The notes beneath the pieces were generated by a model. That model saw only the letters and a list, made by a program, of their open reading frames with translations. It was not told the origin of the DNA and searched no databases. Positions 34,228 through 42,030 of a stretch of DNA of 64,000 bases are shown here, piece by piece. The first letter of the stretch is position 1, and every line of letters begins with the position of its first letter. This DNA comes from Kitasatospora humi (GTDB taxonomy: Bacteria > Actinomycetota > Actinomycetes > Streptomycetales > Streptomycetaceae), in the NCBI RefSeq assembly GCF_020907985.1, contig NZ_JAJJPA010000015.1:62001-126000 (forward strand). The letters are read 5' to 3'. Made by a program: the position numbers and the translations under genes.

Positions 34228-35202
34228 GTGCGCATCGCCGTCGCCGCCTCGATCGCCACCGATCACCTGATGACCTTCCCGGGCCGGTTCGCCGACCAGT
34301 TGGTCCCGGAGCAGCTGCACACCGTCTCGCTCTCCTTCCTGGTCGACTCGCTGGAGATCCGCCGCGGCGGGGTCGGCCCCAACATCGCCTTCGGCATGGG
34401 CCTGCTGGGCCTGCGGCCGGTCCTGGTCGGCGCGGCCGGCGCCGACTTCGCCGAGTACCGCTCCTGGCTGCAGCGGCACAACGTGGACACCGACTCGGTG
34501 CACATCTCCGAGACCCGGCACACCGCGCGCTTCATGTGCACCACCGACGAGGACCACAACCAGATCGCGTCCTTCTACACCGGTGCGATGGCCGAGGCCC
34601 GCAACATCGAGCTGCAGCCGGTCGCCGAGCGGGTCGGCGGGCTCGACCTGGTGCTGATCGGCGCCGACGACCCGCAGGCGATGGTGCGCCACACCCAGGA
34701 GTGCCGCAGCCGGGGCTACGCCTTCGCCGCCGACCCGTCGCAGCAGCTGGCCCGGCTGGAGGGCGACGACATCCGCGAGCTGGTGGACGGCGCCGCCTAC
34801 CTGTTCACCAACGAGTACGAGGCCGCGCTGATCGAGTCCAAGACCGGTTGGAGCGGCGAGGAGATCCTGGGCCGGGTCGGCACCCGGGTCACCACGCTGG
34901 GCGCCAAGGGCGTGCGGATCCAGCGCAAGGGCGAGCCGGACCTCACCGTGCCGTGCCCGCCGGAACTGGTCAAGGCCGACCCGACCGGCGTCGGCGACGG
35001 CTTCCGGGCCGGCTTCCTGGCCGGCCTCGCCTGGGGCCTGGGCCTGGAGCGGGCCGCGCAGATCGGCTGCATGCTGGCCACCCTGGTGATCGAGACCGTC
35101 GGCACCCAGGAGTACGAGCTGCGCACCGGCCACTTCCTGGAGCGCTTCGGCGCCGCCTACGGCGAGCCGGCCGCCGCCGAACTGGCGGCCGAGCTCGGCT
35201 GA
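34228..35202 (+). CDS. PfkB-family carbohydrate kinase
   Basis: A 324-residue ribokinase-like sugar or nucleoside kinase. The N-terminal lid and substrate site are present (RRGGVGPNIAFGMGLLGLRP, VLVGAAGADFAEYRSWL). The C-terminal ATP/anion-hole motif is ADPTGVGDGFRAGFLAGLAW, in which the catalytic aspartate lies in GVGD (family DTxGAGD). Substrate is unknown; adenosine-kinase-like members share this layout. GTG start at 34228. Convergent with the desulfurase-TusA gene, only 5 bases between stops and no terminator. Confidence 0.9.
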   Translation: MRIAVAASIATDHLMTFPGRFADQLVPEQLHTVSLSFLVDSLEIRRGGVGPNIAFGMGLLGLRPVLVGAAGADFAEYRSWLQRHNVDTDSVHISETRHTARFMCTTDEDHNQIASFYTGAMAEARNIELQPVAERVGGLDLVLIGADDPQAMVRHTQECRSRGYAFAADPSQQLARLEGDDIRELVDGAAYLFTNEYEAALIESKTGWSGEEILGRVGTRVTTLGAKGVRIQRKGEPDLTVPCPPELVKADPTGVGDGFRAGFLAGLAWGLGLERAAQIGCMLATLVIETVGTQEYELRTGHFLERFGAAYGEPAAAELAAELG

Positions 35203-35207
35203 CCCCG

Positions 35208-36641
35208 TCAGCCCACCCGTCGCACCAGGTACGCGAAGCCCCGGTCCGCCCCGTAGGCGTCGGCCGGGGCTTCGCCCTCGTAGGCCTGCCCGCGCATCTC
35301 GCACCAGGCCGGGATGTCGAGGCGGGCGGCCTCGTCGTCGGCCAGTACCACCACCAGCCCGCCCACCGGCACCTCGCCGATCCGCTTGGCCAGCTCGATC
35401 ACCGGCAGCGGGCAGCGCCTGCCGAGTTGGTCCACCACGAGCGGGGCGGTGGCCGGGCCCGCCCCCGCAGGAGCCGGCAGGTCCAGGCCCAGCGGCTCGC
35501 GGACCCGGGAGACCAGCTCGGGCAGGACGGTGAGGAACCGCTCCACCTGCTCGGCGGTGGTCCCGGTCGGCAGTGAGAGCCGCACGTTGCCTTCGGTCAG
35601 TGCCCCCATCGCCGCGAGCACGTGGCTCGGGGTCAGGGTGCTCGAGGTGCAGGAGGAACCGGACGACACCGCGAAGCCGGCCCGGTCCAGCTCGCCGAGC
35701 AGCACCTCGCCGTCCACGTAGAGGCAGGAGAAGGTGACGATGTGCGGCAGCCGGCCGACCGGATCGCCGACCACCTCCACCTCCGGCACCAGCCGCGGCA
35801 CCGCGGCCCGGATCCGTTCCACCAGGGCGTGCAGCCGGGCGTTCTCGGCCGCCGCCTCGGCCTGGACGGCGCGCAGCGAGGCGGCCGCGGCCACGATCGC
35901 GGGCACGTTGACGAATCCGGGCACCCGACCGGCCTCCCGCTCGTCGGCCGGCAGCGCGGAGTTGAACCGGGTGCCCTTGCGCACCGCCAGCACCCCGACC
36001 CCGGACGGCCCGCCCCACTTGTGCGCGCTGGCCGTCAGCAGCGACCAGCCGCCCGGCACGGCCGTCCGCCCGGCGCTCTGCGCGGCGTCGACCAGCAGCG
36101 GACAGCGTTCTTCCCCGAGGGCGCCCAGCAGCTCGGCGGTCTCGGCCACCGGCTGCACCGTGCCCACCTCGTGGTTGGCCGACTGCAGCACGGCGAGTGC
36201 GGTGTCGGGCCGCACCGCGGCGGCGAAGTCGGTGGGGGAGACCCGGCCCAGCCGGTCCACCGGCACCGCGGTCACCTCCCCGCCGTCCGCCTCGAACCGC
36301 TCGGCGGTGTGCAGCACGCTCGAGTGCTCCACCGCGGAGTGCACCAGGTGACGGCCCGTCCGGCGGCGGCCGCGGAGCGCCCCCAGCATGCCGAGCTGGA
36401 CGGCCTGGGTGCCGCTGGCGGTGAAGGAGACCTCGTCGGGGCGGGCGCCCAGCACCTCGGCCACGGTCTCGCGGGCCGCGTCGAGCAGCATCCGGGCCTG
36501 CCGCCCGGAGCGGTAGAGCCGGGCCGGGTCGGCCCAGCCCTCGTCCAGGGCGGCGGTCAGCGCCTGCCGGGCGACGGGGTGCAGCGGGGAGGCGGTGGCG
36601 GCGTCGAAGTAGACGTTCTCGTTGGGCGACACATCCGACAC
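35208..36641 (-). CDS. Cysteine desulfurase (NifS/IscS-like) fused to a C-terminal TusA sulfur-carrier domain
   Basis: A 477-residue fusion. Residues 1-385 are a class V aminotransferase fold with the PLP lysine Lys208 (TASAHKWGG), SANHEVGTVQP, DAAQSAGR and the persulfide cysteine Cys331 in SGSSCTSS. Residues about 400-475 form a TusA/SirA domain, LVVDQLGRRCPLPVIELAKR, with Cys410 in the CPLP motif. The first half would mobilise sulfur from cysteine and pass it to the attached carrier. The acceptor pathway (tRNA thiolation, molybdopterin, Fe-S) is unknown. GTG start at 36641; a second in-frame GTG lies at 36632. Confidence 0.92.
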   Translation of the reverse strand: MSDVSPNENVYFDAATASPLHPVARQALTAALDEGWADPARLYRSGRQARMLLDAARETVAEVLGARPDEVSFTASGTQAVQLGMLGALRGRRRTGRHLVHSAVEHSSVLHTAERFEADGGEVTAVPVDRLGRVSPTDFAAAVRPDTALAVLQSANHEVGTVQPVAETAELLGALGEERCPLLVDAAQSAGRTAVPGGWSLLTASAHKWGGPSGVGVLAVRKGTRFNSALPADEREAGRVPGFVNVPAIVAAAASLRAVQAEAAAENARLHALVERIRAAVPRLVPEVEVVGDPVGRLPHIVTFSCLYVDGEVLLGELDRAGFAVSSGSSCTSSTLTPSHVLAAMGALTEGNVRLSLPTGTTAEQVERFLTVLPELVSRVREPLGLDLPAPAGAGPATAPLVVDQLGRRCPLPVIELAKRIGEVPVGGLVVVLADDEAARLDIPAWCEMRGQAYEGEAPADAYGADRGFAYLVRRVG

Positions 36642-36837
36642 GCTATCCGGCCCTCACGGCCCATCAGCCCAGCCCCGCGAGGGCGAGGAGAATGTCCGCT
36701 TCGTCCCCGCTCGACGGGCCGTCACCCGGCCGTCCCGACGCCGTCACTCGATCGGGTGTCCGGGCCCGGAAAGGCCCCGATGACCTGGGAGTCCGCACCT
36801 GCCGGGGCTGATCGGGTAGGCGGGCGGCGCGTTACCG

Positions 36838-36876
36838 GGACCTGCTCGTCAGGTCCACATAAGCCTGGAGTAGGGT
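36838..36876 (+). promoter_or_regulatory. Upstream region of ctaC: inverted repeat and -10-like element
   Basis: The 344 bases between the desulfurase gene and ctaC contain an inverted repeat GGACCTG-n5-CAGGTCC (36838-36856) and a -10-like TAGGGT (36871-36876), but no clear -35. CATAAGC occurs twice nearby. The element is a candidate ctaC promoter with an operator. The remainder shows nothing recognisable. Confidence 0.4.
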
Positions 36877-36985
36877 TTGGCCCGCATAAGCATTCAAACC
36901 GTGCCCGTGGACGGGTCGCCGGGGAGGCTCACAGCAGTACTCCTGGGGGCGGCGCGCAGCGGGCGAGACTTCGGGAAGGCGCTAC

Positions 36986-37840
36986 GTGAGTCCCAACGGC
37001 TCCGACCGCTCGCCGCGGCGCACGATGCGGCGGAAGCTGCCTCAGGCGCTGGCACTGGGCCTCGTCATCGCGACCGCTACCGGCTGCTCGGCCAATGACC
37101 TGCCCAGGCTTGGCCTCCCCAGCCCCGTGACCACGACTGGACATCTCGTCCTTCAGATGTGGCAGGGGTCCTGGATCGCGGCGCTGGTGGTCGGCGTACT
37201 GATGTGGGGTCTGATCCTCTGGAGCGTGATCTTCCACCGGCGCAGCCGCACCGGTATCGAGATCCCGCCGCAGACCCGCTACAACGTGCCGATCGAGGCG
37301 CTGTACACGGCGGTCCCCATCGTCATCGTCTCGGTCCTCTTCTACTTCGTCGCCCGCGACGAGGCGAAGCTGACCTCGGTCTCGGCGAAGCCGCAGCACT
37401 ACGTCAACGTGGTGGGCTTCCAGTGGAGCTGGGCCTTCAACTACGAGAACACCGAGACCCCTGACCCCAACAGCCAGGTCGCCGCGTACGACGTGGGTAC
37501 TCCCGGGAACCTGCCCGTGCTCTGGCTGCCCGTCAACGAGTCGGTGCAGTTCCGGCTGACCTCCCGCGACGTGATCCACGACTTCTGGCCCGTCAACTTC
37601 CTGATGAAGATGGACGTGGTGCCGGGCGTGGTGAACCGGTTCGAGGTCACCCCGACCCAGATCGGCACCTATGACGGCAAGTGCGCGGAGCTCTGCGGCG
37701 TGGACCACTCCCGGATGCTCTTCAAGGTGAAGGTCGTTTCGCACGACGACTACGTGAAGCACCTGCAGGACCTGCGGGCCAAGGGCCAGGCCGGCGCGGT
37801 GCCCTCGGGTATCACGAGCATGGGAAGTGAAGAGAAGTGA
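36986..37840 (+). CDS. ctaC: Cytochrome c oxidase (aa3) subunit II
   Basis: A 284-residue subunit that receives electrons at the CuA centre. It has a lipoprotein-type signal (LPQALALGLVIATATGC, Cys34) and two membrane helices (about 57-80 and 103-125). The periplasmic cupredoxin domain carries CuA ligands in SRDVIHDFW and GKCAELCGVDHSRM (two Cys, His, Met). GTG start. Its end overlaps the ctaD start by 4 bases (GTGA), so the two are translationally coupled. Electrons likely come from the diheme cytochrome QcrC, as no separate cytochrome c is present in this class. Confidence 0.95.
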   Translation: MSPNGSDRSPRRTMRRKLPQALALGLVIATATGCSANDLPRLGLPSPVTTTGHLVLQMWQGSWIAALVVGVLMWGLILWSVIFHRRSRTGIEIPPQTRYNVPIEALYTAVPIVIVSVLFYFVARDEAKLTSVSAKPQHYVNVVGFQWSWAFNYENTETPDPNSQVAAYDVGTPGNLPVLWLPVNESVQFRLTSRDVIHDFWPVNFLMKMDVVPGVVNRFEVTPTQIGTYDGKCAELCGVDHSRMLFKVKVVSHDDYVKHLQDLRAKGQAGAVPSGITSMGSEEK

Positions 37841-39606
37841 CCATCCTCAACGAACCCGCCGCAGCCGGCGGGGCTGGGGGCACCGTCGCGGCGGGGAAGG
37901 TCAAGCGCCCCCGTACGCCCGGCGCCACCATCATCAAGTGGCTGACCACCACTGACCACAAGACGATCGGCACGCTGTACCTCGGTACCTCGTTCGCGTT
38001 CTTCCTGATCGGTGGCATCCTGGCGCTGGTGATGCGCGCCGAGCTGGCTCGTCCCGGGACCCAGATCCTGTCGAACGAGCAGTTCAACCAGGCCTTCACC
38101 ATGCACGGCACGATCATGCTGCTGATGTTCGCGACCCCGCTCTTCGCGGGCTTCGCGAACTGGATCATGCCGCTGCAGATCGGCGCGCCCGATGTCGCCT
38201 TCCCGCGGCTGAACATGTTCGCCTACTGGCTCTACCTGTTCGGCTCGCTGATCGCGGTCGGCGGCTTCCTCACCCCGCAGGGTGCGGCGGACTTCGGTTG
38301 GTTCGCCTACTCGCCGCTGTCGGACGCGGTCCGCTCGCCGGGCGTCGGCGCCGACATGTGGATCATGGGTCTGGCCTTCTCCGGCTTCGGCACCATCCTC
38401 GGTGCGGTCAACTTCATCACCACCATCATCTGCATGCGCGCCCCCGGCATGACGATGTTCCGGATGTCGATCTTCGTCTGGAACGTCCTGCTGACCGCCG
38501 TGCTGGTGCTGCTGGCCTTCCCGGTGCTCGCCGCCGCCCTGTTCGCCCTGGAGGCGGACCGCAAGTTCGGGGCGCACGTCTTCGATCCGAACAACGGTGG
38601 AGCCCTCCTGTGGCAACACCTGTTCTGGTTCTTCGGCCACCCCGAGGTGTACATCATCGCGCTGCCGTTCTTCGGCATCGTGTCGGAGATCGTGCCGGTC
38701 TTCAGCCGCAAGCCGATGTTCGGCTACTCCGGTCTGATCGCCGCGACCATCGGCATCGCCGGCCTCTCGGTGACGGTGTGGGCGCACCACATGTACGTCA
38801 CCGGCCAGGTGCTGCTGCCCTTCTTCTCCTTCATGACCTTCCTGATCGCCGTCCCGACCGGGGTGAAGTTCTTCAACTGGGTCGGCACCATGTGGAAGGG
38901 CTCGCTGAGCTTCGAGACCCCGATGCTCTGGACGGTCGGCTTCCTGGTCACCTTCCTCTTCGGTGGTCTGACCGGTGTGCTGCTGGCCTCGCCGCCGATC
39001 GACTTCCACGTCTCGGACTCGTACTTCGTCGTCGCCCACTTCCACTACGTGGTCTTCGGCACCGTCGTCTTCGCGATGTTCGCCGGGTTCCACTTCTGGT
39101 GGCCGAAGATGACCGGCAAGATGCTGGACGAGCGCCTCGGCAAGATCACCTTCTGGACGCTGTTCATCGGCTTCCACACCACCTTCCTGGTGCAGCACTG
39201 GCTCGGCGCCGAGGGCATGCCCCGACGGTACGCCGACTACCTGGCCTCGGACGGCTTCACCACGCTGAACACCGTCTCGACCATCGGCTCCTTCCTGCTC
39301 GGCATGTCGATCCTGCCGTTCCTCTACAACGTCTGGAAGACCGCCAAGTACGGCGAGAAGGTCGAGGTCGACGACCCGTGGGGTTACGGCCGTTCGCTGG
39401 AGTGGGCGACCTCCTGCCCGCCGCCGCGGCACAACTTCCTCACCCTGCCGCGGATCCGCTCCGAATCCCCGGCGTTCGACCTGCACCACCCGGAGATCGC
39501 CCAGCTTGACTACCTGGAGCTGCACGGCCACACGGCCAAGCACCTGGAGGGCGTCGCTCCGGCCGAGTACGACATGCCGGGCAAGAAGCAGGAGGGTGGT
39601 GCCTGA
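37837..39606 (+). CDS. ctaD: Cytochrome c oxidase (aa3) subunit I
   Basis: The 589-residue catalytic subunit with heme a, heme a3 and CuB, about 12 membrane helices. Heme ligand region MHGTIMLLMFATP; CuB/Tyr-His site FWFFGHPEVYIIALP; WAHHMYVTG; and the a/a3 ligand histidines in VVAHFHYVVFGT. The D-pathway/K-pathway motifs are in normal order. GTG start overlapping the ctaC stop. Its TGA overlaps the ATG of ctaF (TGATG). Confidence 0.97.
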   Translation: MTILNEPAAAGGAGGTVAAGKVKRPRTPGATIIKWLTTTDHKTIGTLYLGTSFAFFLIGGILALVMRAELARPGTQILSNEQFNQAFTMHGTIMLLMFATPLFAGFANWIMPLQIGAPDVAFPRLNMFAYWLYLFGSLIAVGGFLTPQGAADFGWFAYSPLSDAVRSPGVGADMWIMGLAFSGFGTILGAVNFITTIICMRAPGMTMFRMSIFVWNVLLTAVLVLLAFPVLAAALFALEADRKFGAHVFDPNNGGALLWQHLFWFFGHPEVYIIALPFFGIVSEIVPVFSRKPMFGYSGLIAATIGIAGLSVTVWAHHMYVTGQVLLPFFSFMTFLIAVPTGVKFFNWVGTMWKGSLSFETPMLWTVGFLVTFLFGGLTGVLLASPPIDFHVSDSYFVVAHFHYVVFGTVVFAMFAGFHFWWPKMTGKMLDERLGKITFWTLFIGFHTTFLVQHWLGAEGMPRRYADYLASDGFTTLNTVSTIGSFLLGMSILPFLYNVWKTAKYGEKVEVDDPWGYGRSLEWATSCPPPRHNFLTLPRIRSESPAFDLHHPEIAQLDYLELHGHTAKHLEGVAPAEYDMPGKKQEGGA

Positions 39607-40022
39607 TGAAGGAACAGGGCAAGATCTTCGCGGGTTTCGCCGTCTTCATCCTGATCATGGCGATCGTCTACGGGGTGTGGACCGACTCGCACGACGGTCA
39701 CGTCGAGGCGGCCGGCACCACGGCACTCTTCCTGGGCTTCGGCCTGTGTGCCTTCATCGGCTTCTACTTGGGCTTCACGGCCCGCCGGGTGGACCTGGGC
39801 GCGGGCGACAACCCCGAGGCCGAGGTCTCGGACGACGCCGGTGAGATGGGCTTCTTCGCCCCGCACAGCTGGCAGCCGCTCTCCCTGGCGATCGGTGGTG
39901 CGCTCGCGTTCATGGGCGTCATCTTCGGCTGGTGGCTGATGTTCTGGGCCGTCCCGATCATCCTGATCGGCCTGTACGGCTGGGTCTTCGAGTTCTACCG
40001 CGGCGAGAACCGCAACCAGTAG
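39606..40022 (+). CDS. ctaF: Cytochrome c oxidase subunit IV (actinobacterial type)
   Basis: A 138-residue four-helix membrane protein. The helices are IFAGFAVFILIMAIVYGVW, GTTALFLGFGLCAFIGFYLG, LSLAIGGALAFMGVIFGWWL and WAVPIILIGLYGWVFEFYRG. The stretch GEMGFFAPHSWQPL in the middle loop is a hallmark of the actinobacterial subunit IV. It overlaps ctaD by one base and ends the ctaCDF operon, followed by a terminator. Confidence 0.94.
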   Translation: MKEQGKIFAGFAVFILIMAIVYGVWTDSHDGHVEAAGTTALFLGFGLCAFIGFYLGFTARRVDLGAGDNPEAEVSDDAGEMGFFAPHSWQPLSLAIGGALAFMGVIFGWWLMFWAVPIILIGLYGWVFEFYRGENRNQ

Positions 40023-40041
40023 GCTCCGGCACCCACGCACC

Positions 40042-40080
40042 GGCGGGACCCCTCTTCGGAGGGGTCCCGCCTGTTTTGTT
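40042..40080 (+). terminator. Terminator of the ctaCDF operon
   Basis: Perfect 13-bp stem (GGCGGGACCCCTC and complement), UUCG tetraloop, then TGTTTTGTT: a rare case in this window of a U-rich tract after the stem. Confidence 0.95.
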
Positions 40081-40193
40081 GCTCCGGCCGAGTACCAGAT
40101 TCACCCCGGCGGGTGCAGCGGCGTGCGTCGAGCGGATCCGGGTGCGGTGATGTTCCTACGATCTGATGCGTCGTCCAACCCGAGGAGGATCCG

Positions 40194-41480
40194 GTGGACG
40201 TCAGATGGGCAGGAGACCGGGGGAGCAGCACCGGGCGGGGCCGTCACGCGACGGTCTGGCTGGTGCTCACCCCGCTGCTGGTCGGGCCGCTCGCGGCCTG
40301 CTCCGGCGGCGGCAACGGAACGACCCCGCCGCACTCGATCGACGCCGGCCGCCTGGTGCACACCTCGGCCGCGGGCGACACCGACCCGGGCAAGCCGTTC
40401 ACGGTGACGGCGCAGGGCGGCGGCACCCTCACCGACGTGACGCTCAGCGGCCCGGACGGCAAGCAGGTGGCCGGCGCGCTGGACCCCGACGGCCACGGCT
40501 GGCACAGCACCACCCCGCTGCTCCCGGCGACCCACTACACCGCCCGGATCGCGGCGGCCGACGGCCGCGGCGGCCGCGGCCAGACCACCGCGGACTTCAC
40601 CACCAAGGCGGCCGACAAGACGCTCACCGTGACCCTCGGCCCCGACCTGGGCCGGGACACCTACGGCGTGGGCGAGCCGCTGACCGCGGAGCTCTCCGAG
40701 CCAATCAGCGACCCCGCCGTGCGGCAGCAGGTCGAGAAGGCCCTCACGGTGACCTCCACGCCCGCGGTGACCGGCGCCTGGTACTGGGTGGACGACAAGA
40801 ACCTGCACTTCCGCCCGAAGGACTACTGGCCCACCGGCGCCAAGGTGAAGCTCGAGTGGACCGGCCAGGGCCTGGAGATCGACGACCACGGGACGTACGG
40901 CGGCCCGGCCACCGATGTGGCGTTCACGGTCGGCGACCGGGTGGAGGCCGTGGTGGACGCCGCCAGCGACCAGCTCACCTTCAAGCGCAACGGCGCGGTG
41001 GTGAACACCATCCCGGTGACCACCGGCAAGCCCGGCTTCGACACCCGCAACGGCATCAAGGTGGTGCTCGGCCAGGAGCGCTCGGTGCAGATGAAGAGCG
41101 AGACCATCGGCATCGCGCAGGGCAGCAGCGAGGCCTACGACCTCAACGTGGAGTGGGCCACCCGGGTGACCTGGAGCGGCGAGTACGTGCACGCCGCCCC
41201 CTGGTCGGTGGCCTCCCAGGGCGTCGCCAACGTCAGCCACGGCTGCACCGGCATGAGCACCGACAACGCCAAGTGGTTCTACCAGAACACCCGGATCGGC
41301 GACATCGTCCAGGTGGTCAACAGCAAGGGGCGCCAGATGGAGCCGTTCGGCAACGGCTTCGGGGACTGGAACGTGAGCTGGGACGACTGGCTGAAGGGCA
41401 GCGCCCTGGGCAAGCCGGTCAGCACCGACGCCCCGCCGGAGGCCGCGCAGGCCGCCGCCACCCTGCGTCCGCAGTTCTAG
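40194..41480 (+). CDS. Lipoprotein L,D-transpeptidase
   Basis: A 428-residue secreted peptidoglycan cross-linking enzyme. The signal (TVWLVLTPLLVGPLAAC) ends in a lipobox with Cys36. Two Ig-like domains (about 50-150 and 150-250) resemble those of mycobacterial LdtMt2-type enzymes. A YkuD catalytic domain (about 260-395) holds the His/Cys pair in VSHGCTGM. The extension after it ends in AAATLRPQF. Forms 3-3 cross-links between meso/LL-diaminopimelate residues (family knowledge). The GTG start has GGAGG 5 bases upstream. Its stop TAG shares the bases CTAG with the stop of the convergent GntR gene. Confidence 0.93.
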   Translation: MDVRWAGDRGSSTGRGRHATVWLVLTPLLVGPLAACSGGGNGTTPPHSIDAGRLVHTSAAGDTDPGKPFTVTAQGGGTLTDVTLSGPDGKQVAGALDPDGHGWHSTTPLLPATHYTARIAAADGRGGRGQTTADFTTKAADKTLTVTLGPDLGRDTYGVGEPLTAELSEPISDPAVRQQVEKALTVTSTPAVTGAWYWVDDKNLHFRPKDYWPTGAKVKLEWTGQGLEIDDHGTYGGPATDVAFTVGDRVEAVVDAASDQLTFKRNGAVVNTIPVTTGKPGFDTRNGIKVVLGQERSVQMKSETIGIAQGSSEAYDLNVEWATRVTWSGEYVHAAPWSVASQGVANVSHGCTGMSTDNAKWFYQNTRIGDIVQVVNSKGRQMEPFGNGFGDWNVSWDDWLKGSALGKPVSTDAPPEAAQAAATLRPQF

Positions 41481-41875
41481 GCCGACGGCTCCAGGGCCGC
41501 CCCCGGCAGGCCCCCGTAGACGAGGTCCAGCGCGCCGACCACGGCCGCCTGGGCCTCGTCGCGGTCCAGGCCCAGGCGGTGCACCCGCTCGGCGTACTCG
41601 TTGGCCGCCGTGCTGGCCAGCCGGTGCGCGGTGTCCCCCACCGCGGCCACCAGGGTGCCGCGCCGGCCGTGGGTCTCCACCACGCCGTCCGCCTCCAGCT
41701 CCCGGTAGGCACGGGCCACCGTGTTGGCCGCCAGGCCCAGTTGCTCGGCCAGCGCCCGCACGGTCGGCAACTTCAGCCCGGCCGGCAGGGCGCCGGCCCT
41801 GGCCTGCTCGGCGATCTGCGCGCGCAGCTGCTCGTAGGGGGGAGTGGGGCCGGCGTGGTCGATGCTCAGCTGCAC
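41477..41875 (-). CDS. GntR-family regulator, short YtrA-like type
   Basis: A 132-residue protein with the GntR winged helix (PPYEQLRAQIAEQARAGALP, then LPTVRALAEQLGLAANTVAR and AYRELEADGVVETHGRRG). It has only a short C-terminal helix pair (VHRLGLDRDEAQAAVVGALD), as in YtrA-type regulators that usually control ABC transporter genes. None is adjacent here, so the target may be elsewhere. GTG start at 41875. Tail-to-tail overlap with the L,D-transpeptidase gene. Confidence 0.9.
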   Translation of the reverse strand: MQLSIDHAGPTPPYEQLRAQIAEQARAGALPAGLKLPTVRALAEQLGLAANTVARAYRELEADGVVETHGRRGTLVAAVGDTAHRLASTAANEYAERVHRLGLDRDEAQAAVVGALDLVYGGLPGAALEPSA

Positions 41876-41954
41876 TTGCTGCGGCTCCTTCTGCGGGGGG
41901 CTGACGAGGCGTCACCATATTGTGCACCCGCGACCGGGCGGCCCGGATATGCCA

Positions 41955-41990
41955 AGGGCCCCTGCCCGGCGGATGCCGGGCAGGGGCCCT
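41955..41990 (-). terminator. Terminator of the qcrCAB operon
   Basis: Perfect 16-bp stem (AGGGCCCCTGCCCGGC and complement) with a 4-base loop, 40 bases past the qcrB stop. Confidence 0.88.
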
Positions 41991-42030
41991 CAGGTGGCTG
42001 ACGCGCTGTGCTCTCTACCGAGAGCGGAGA

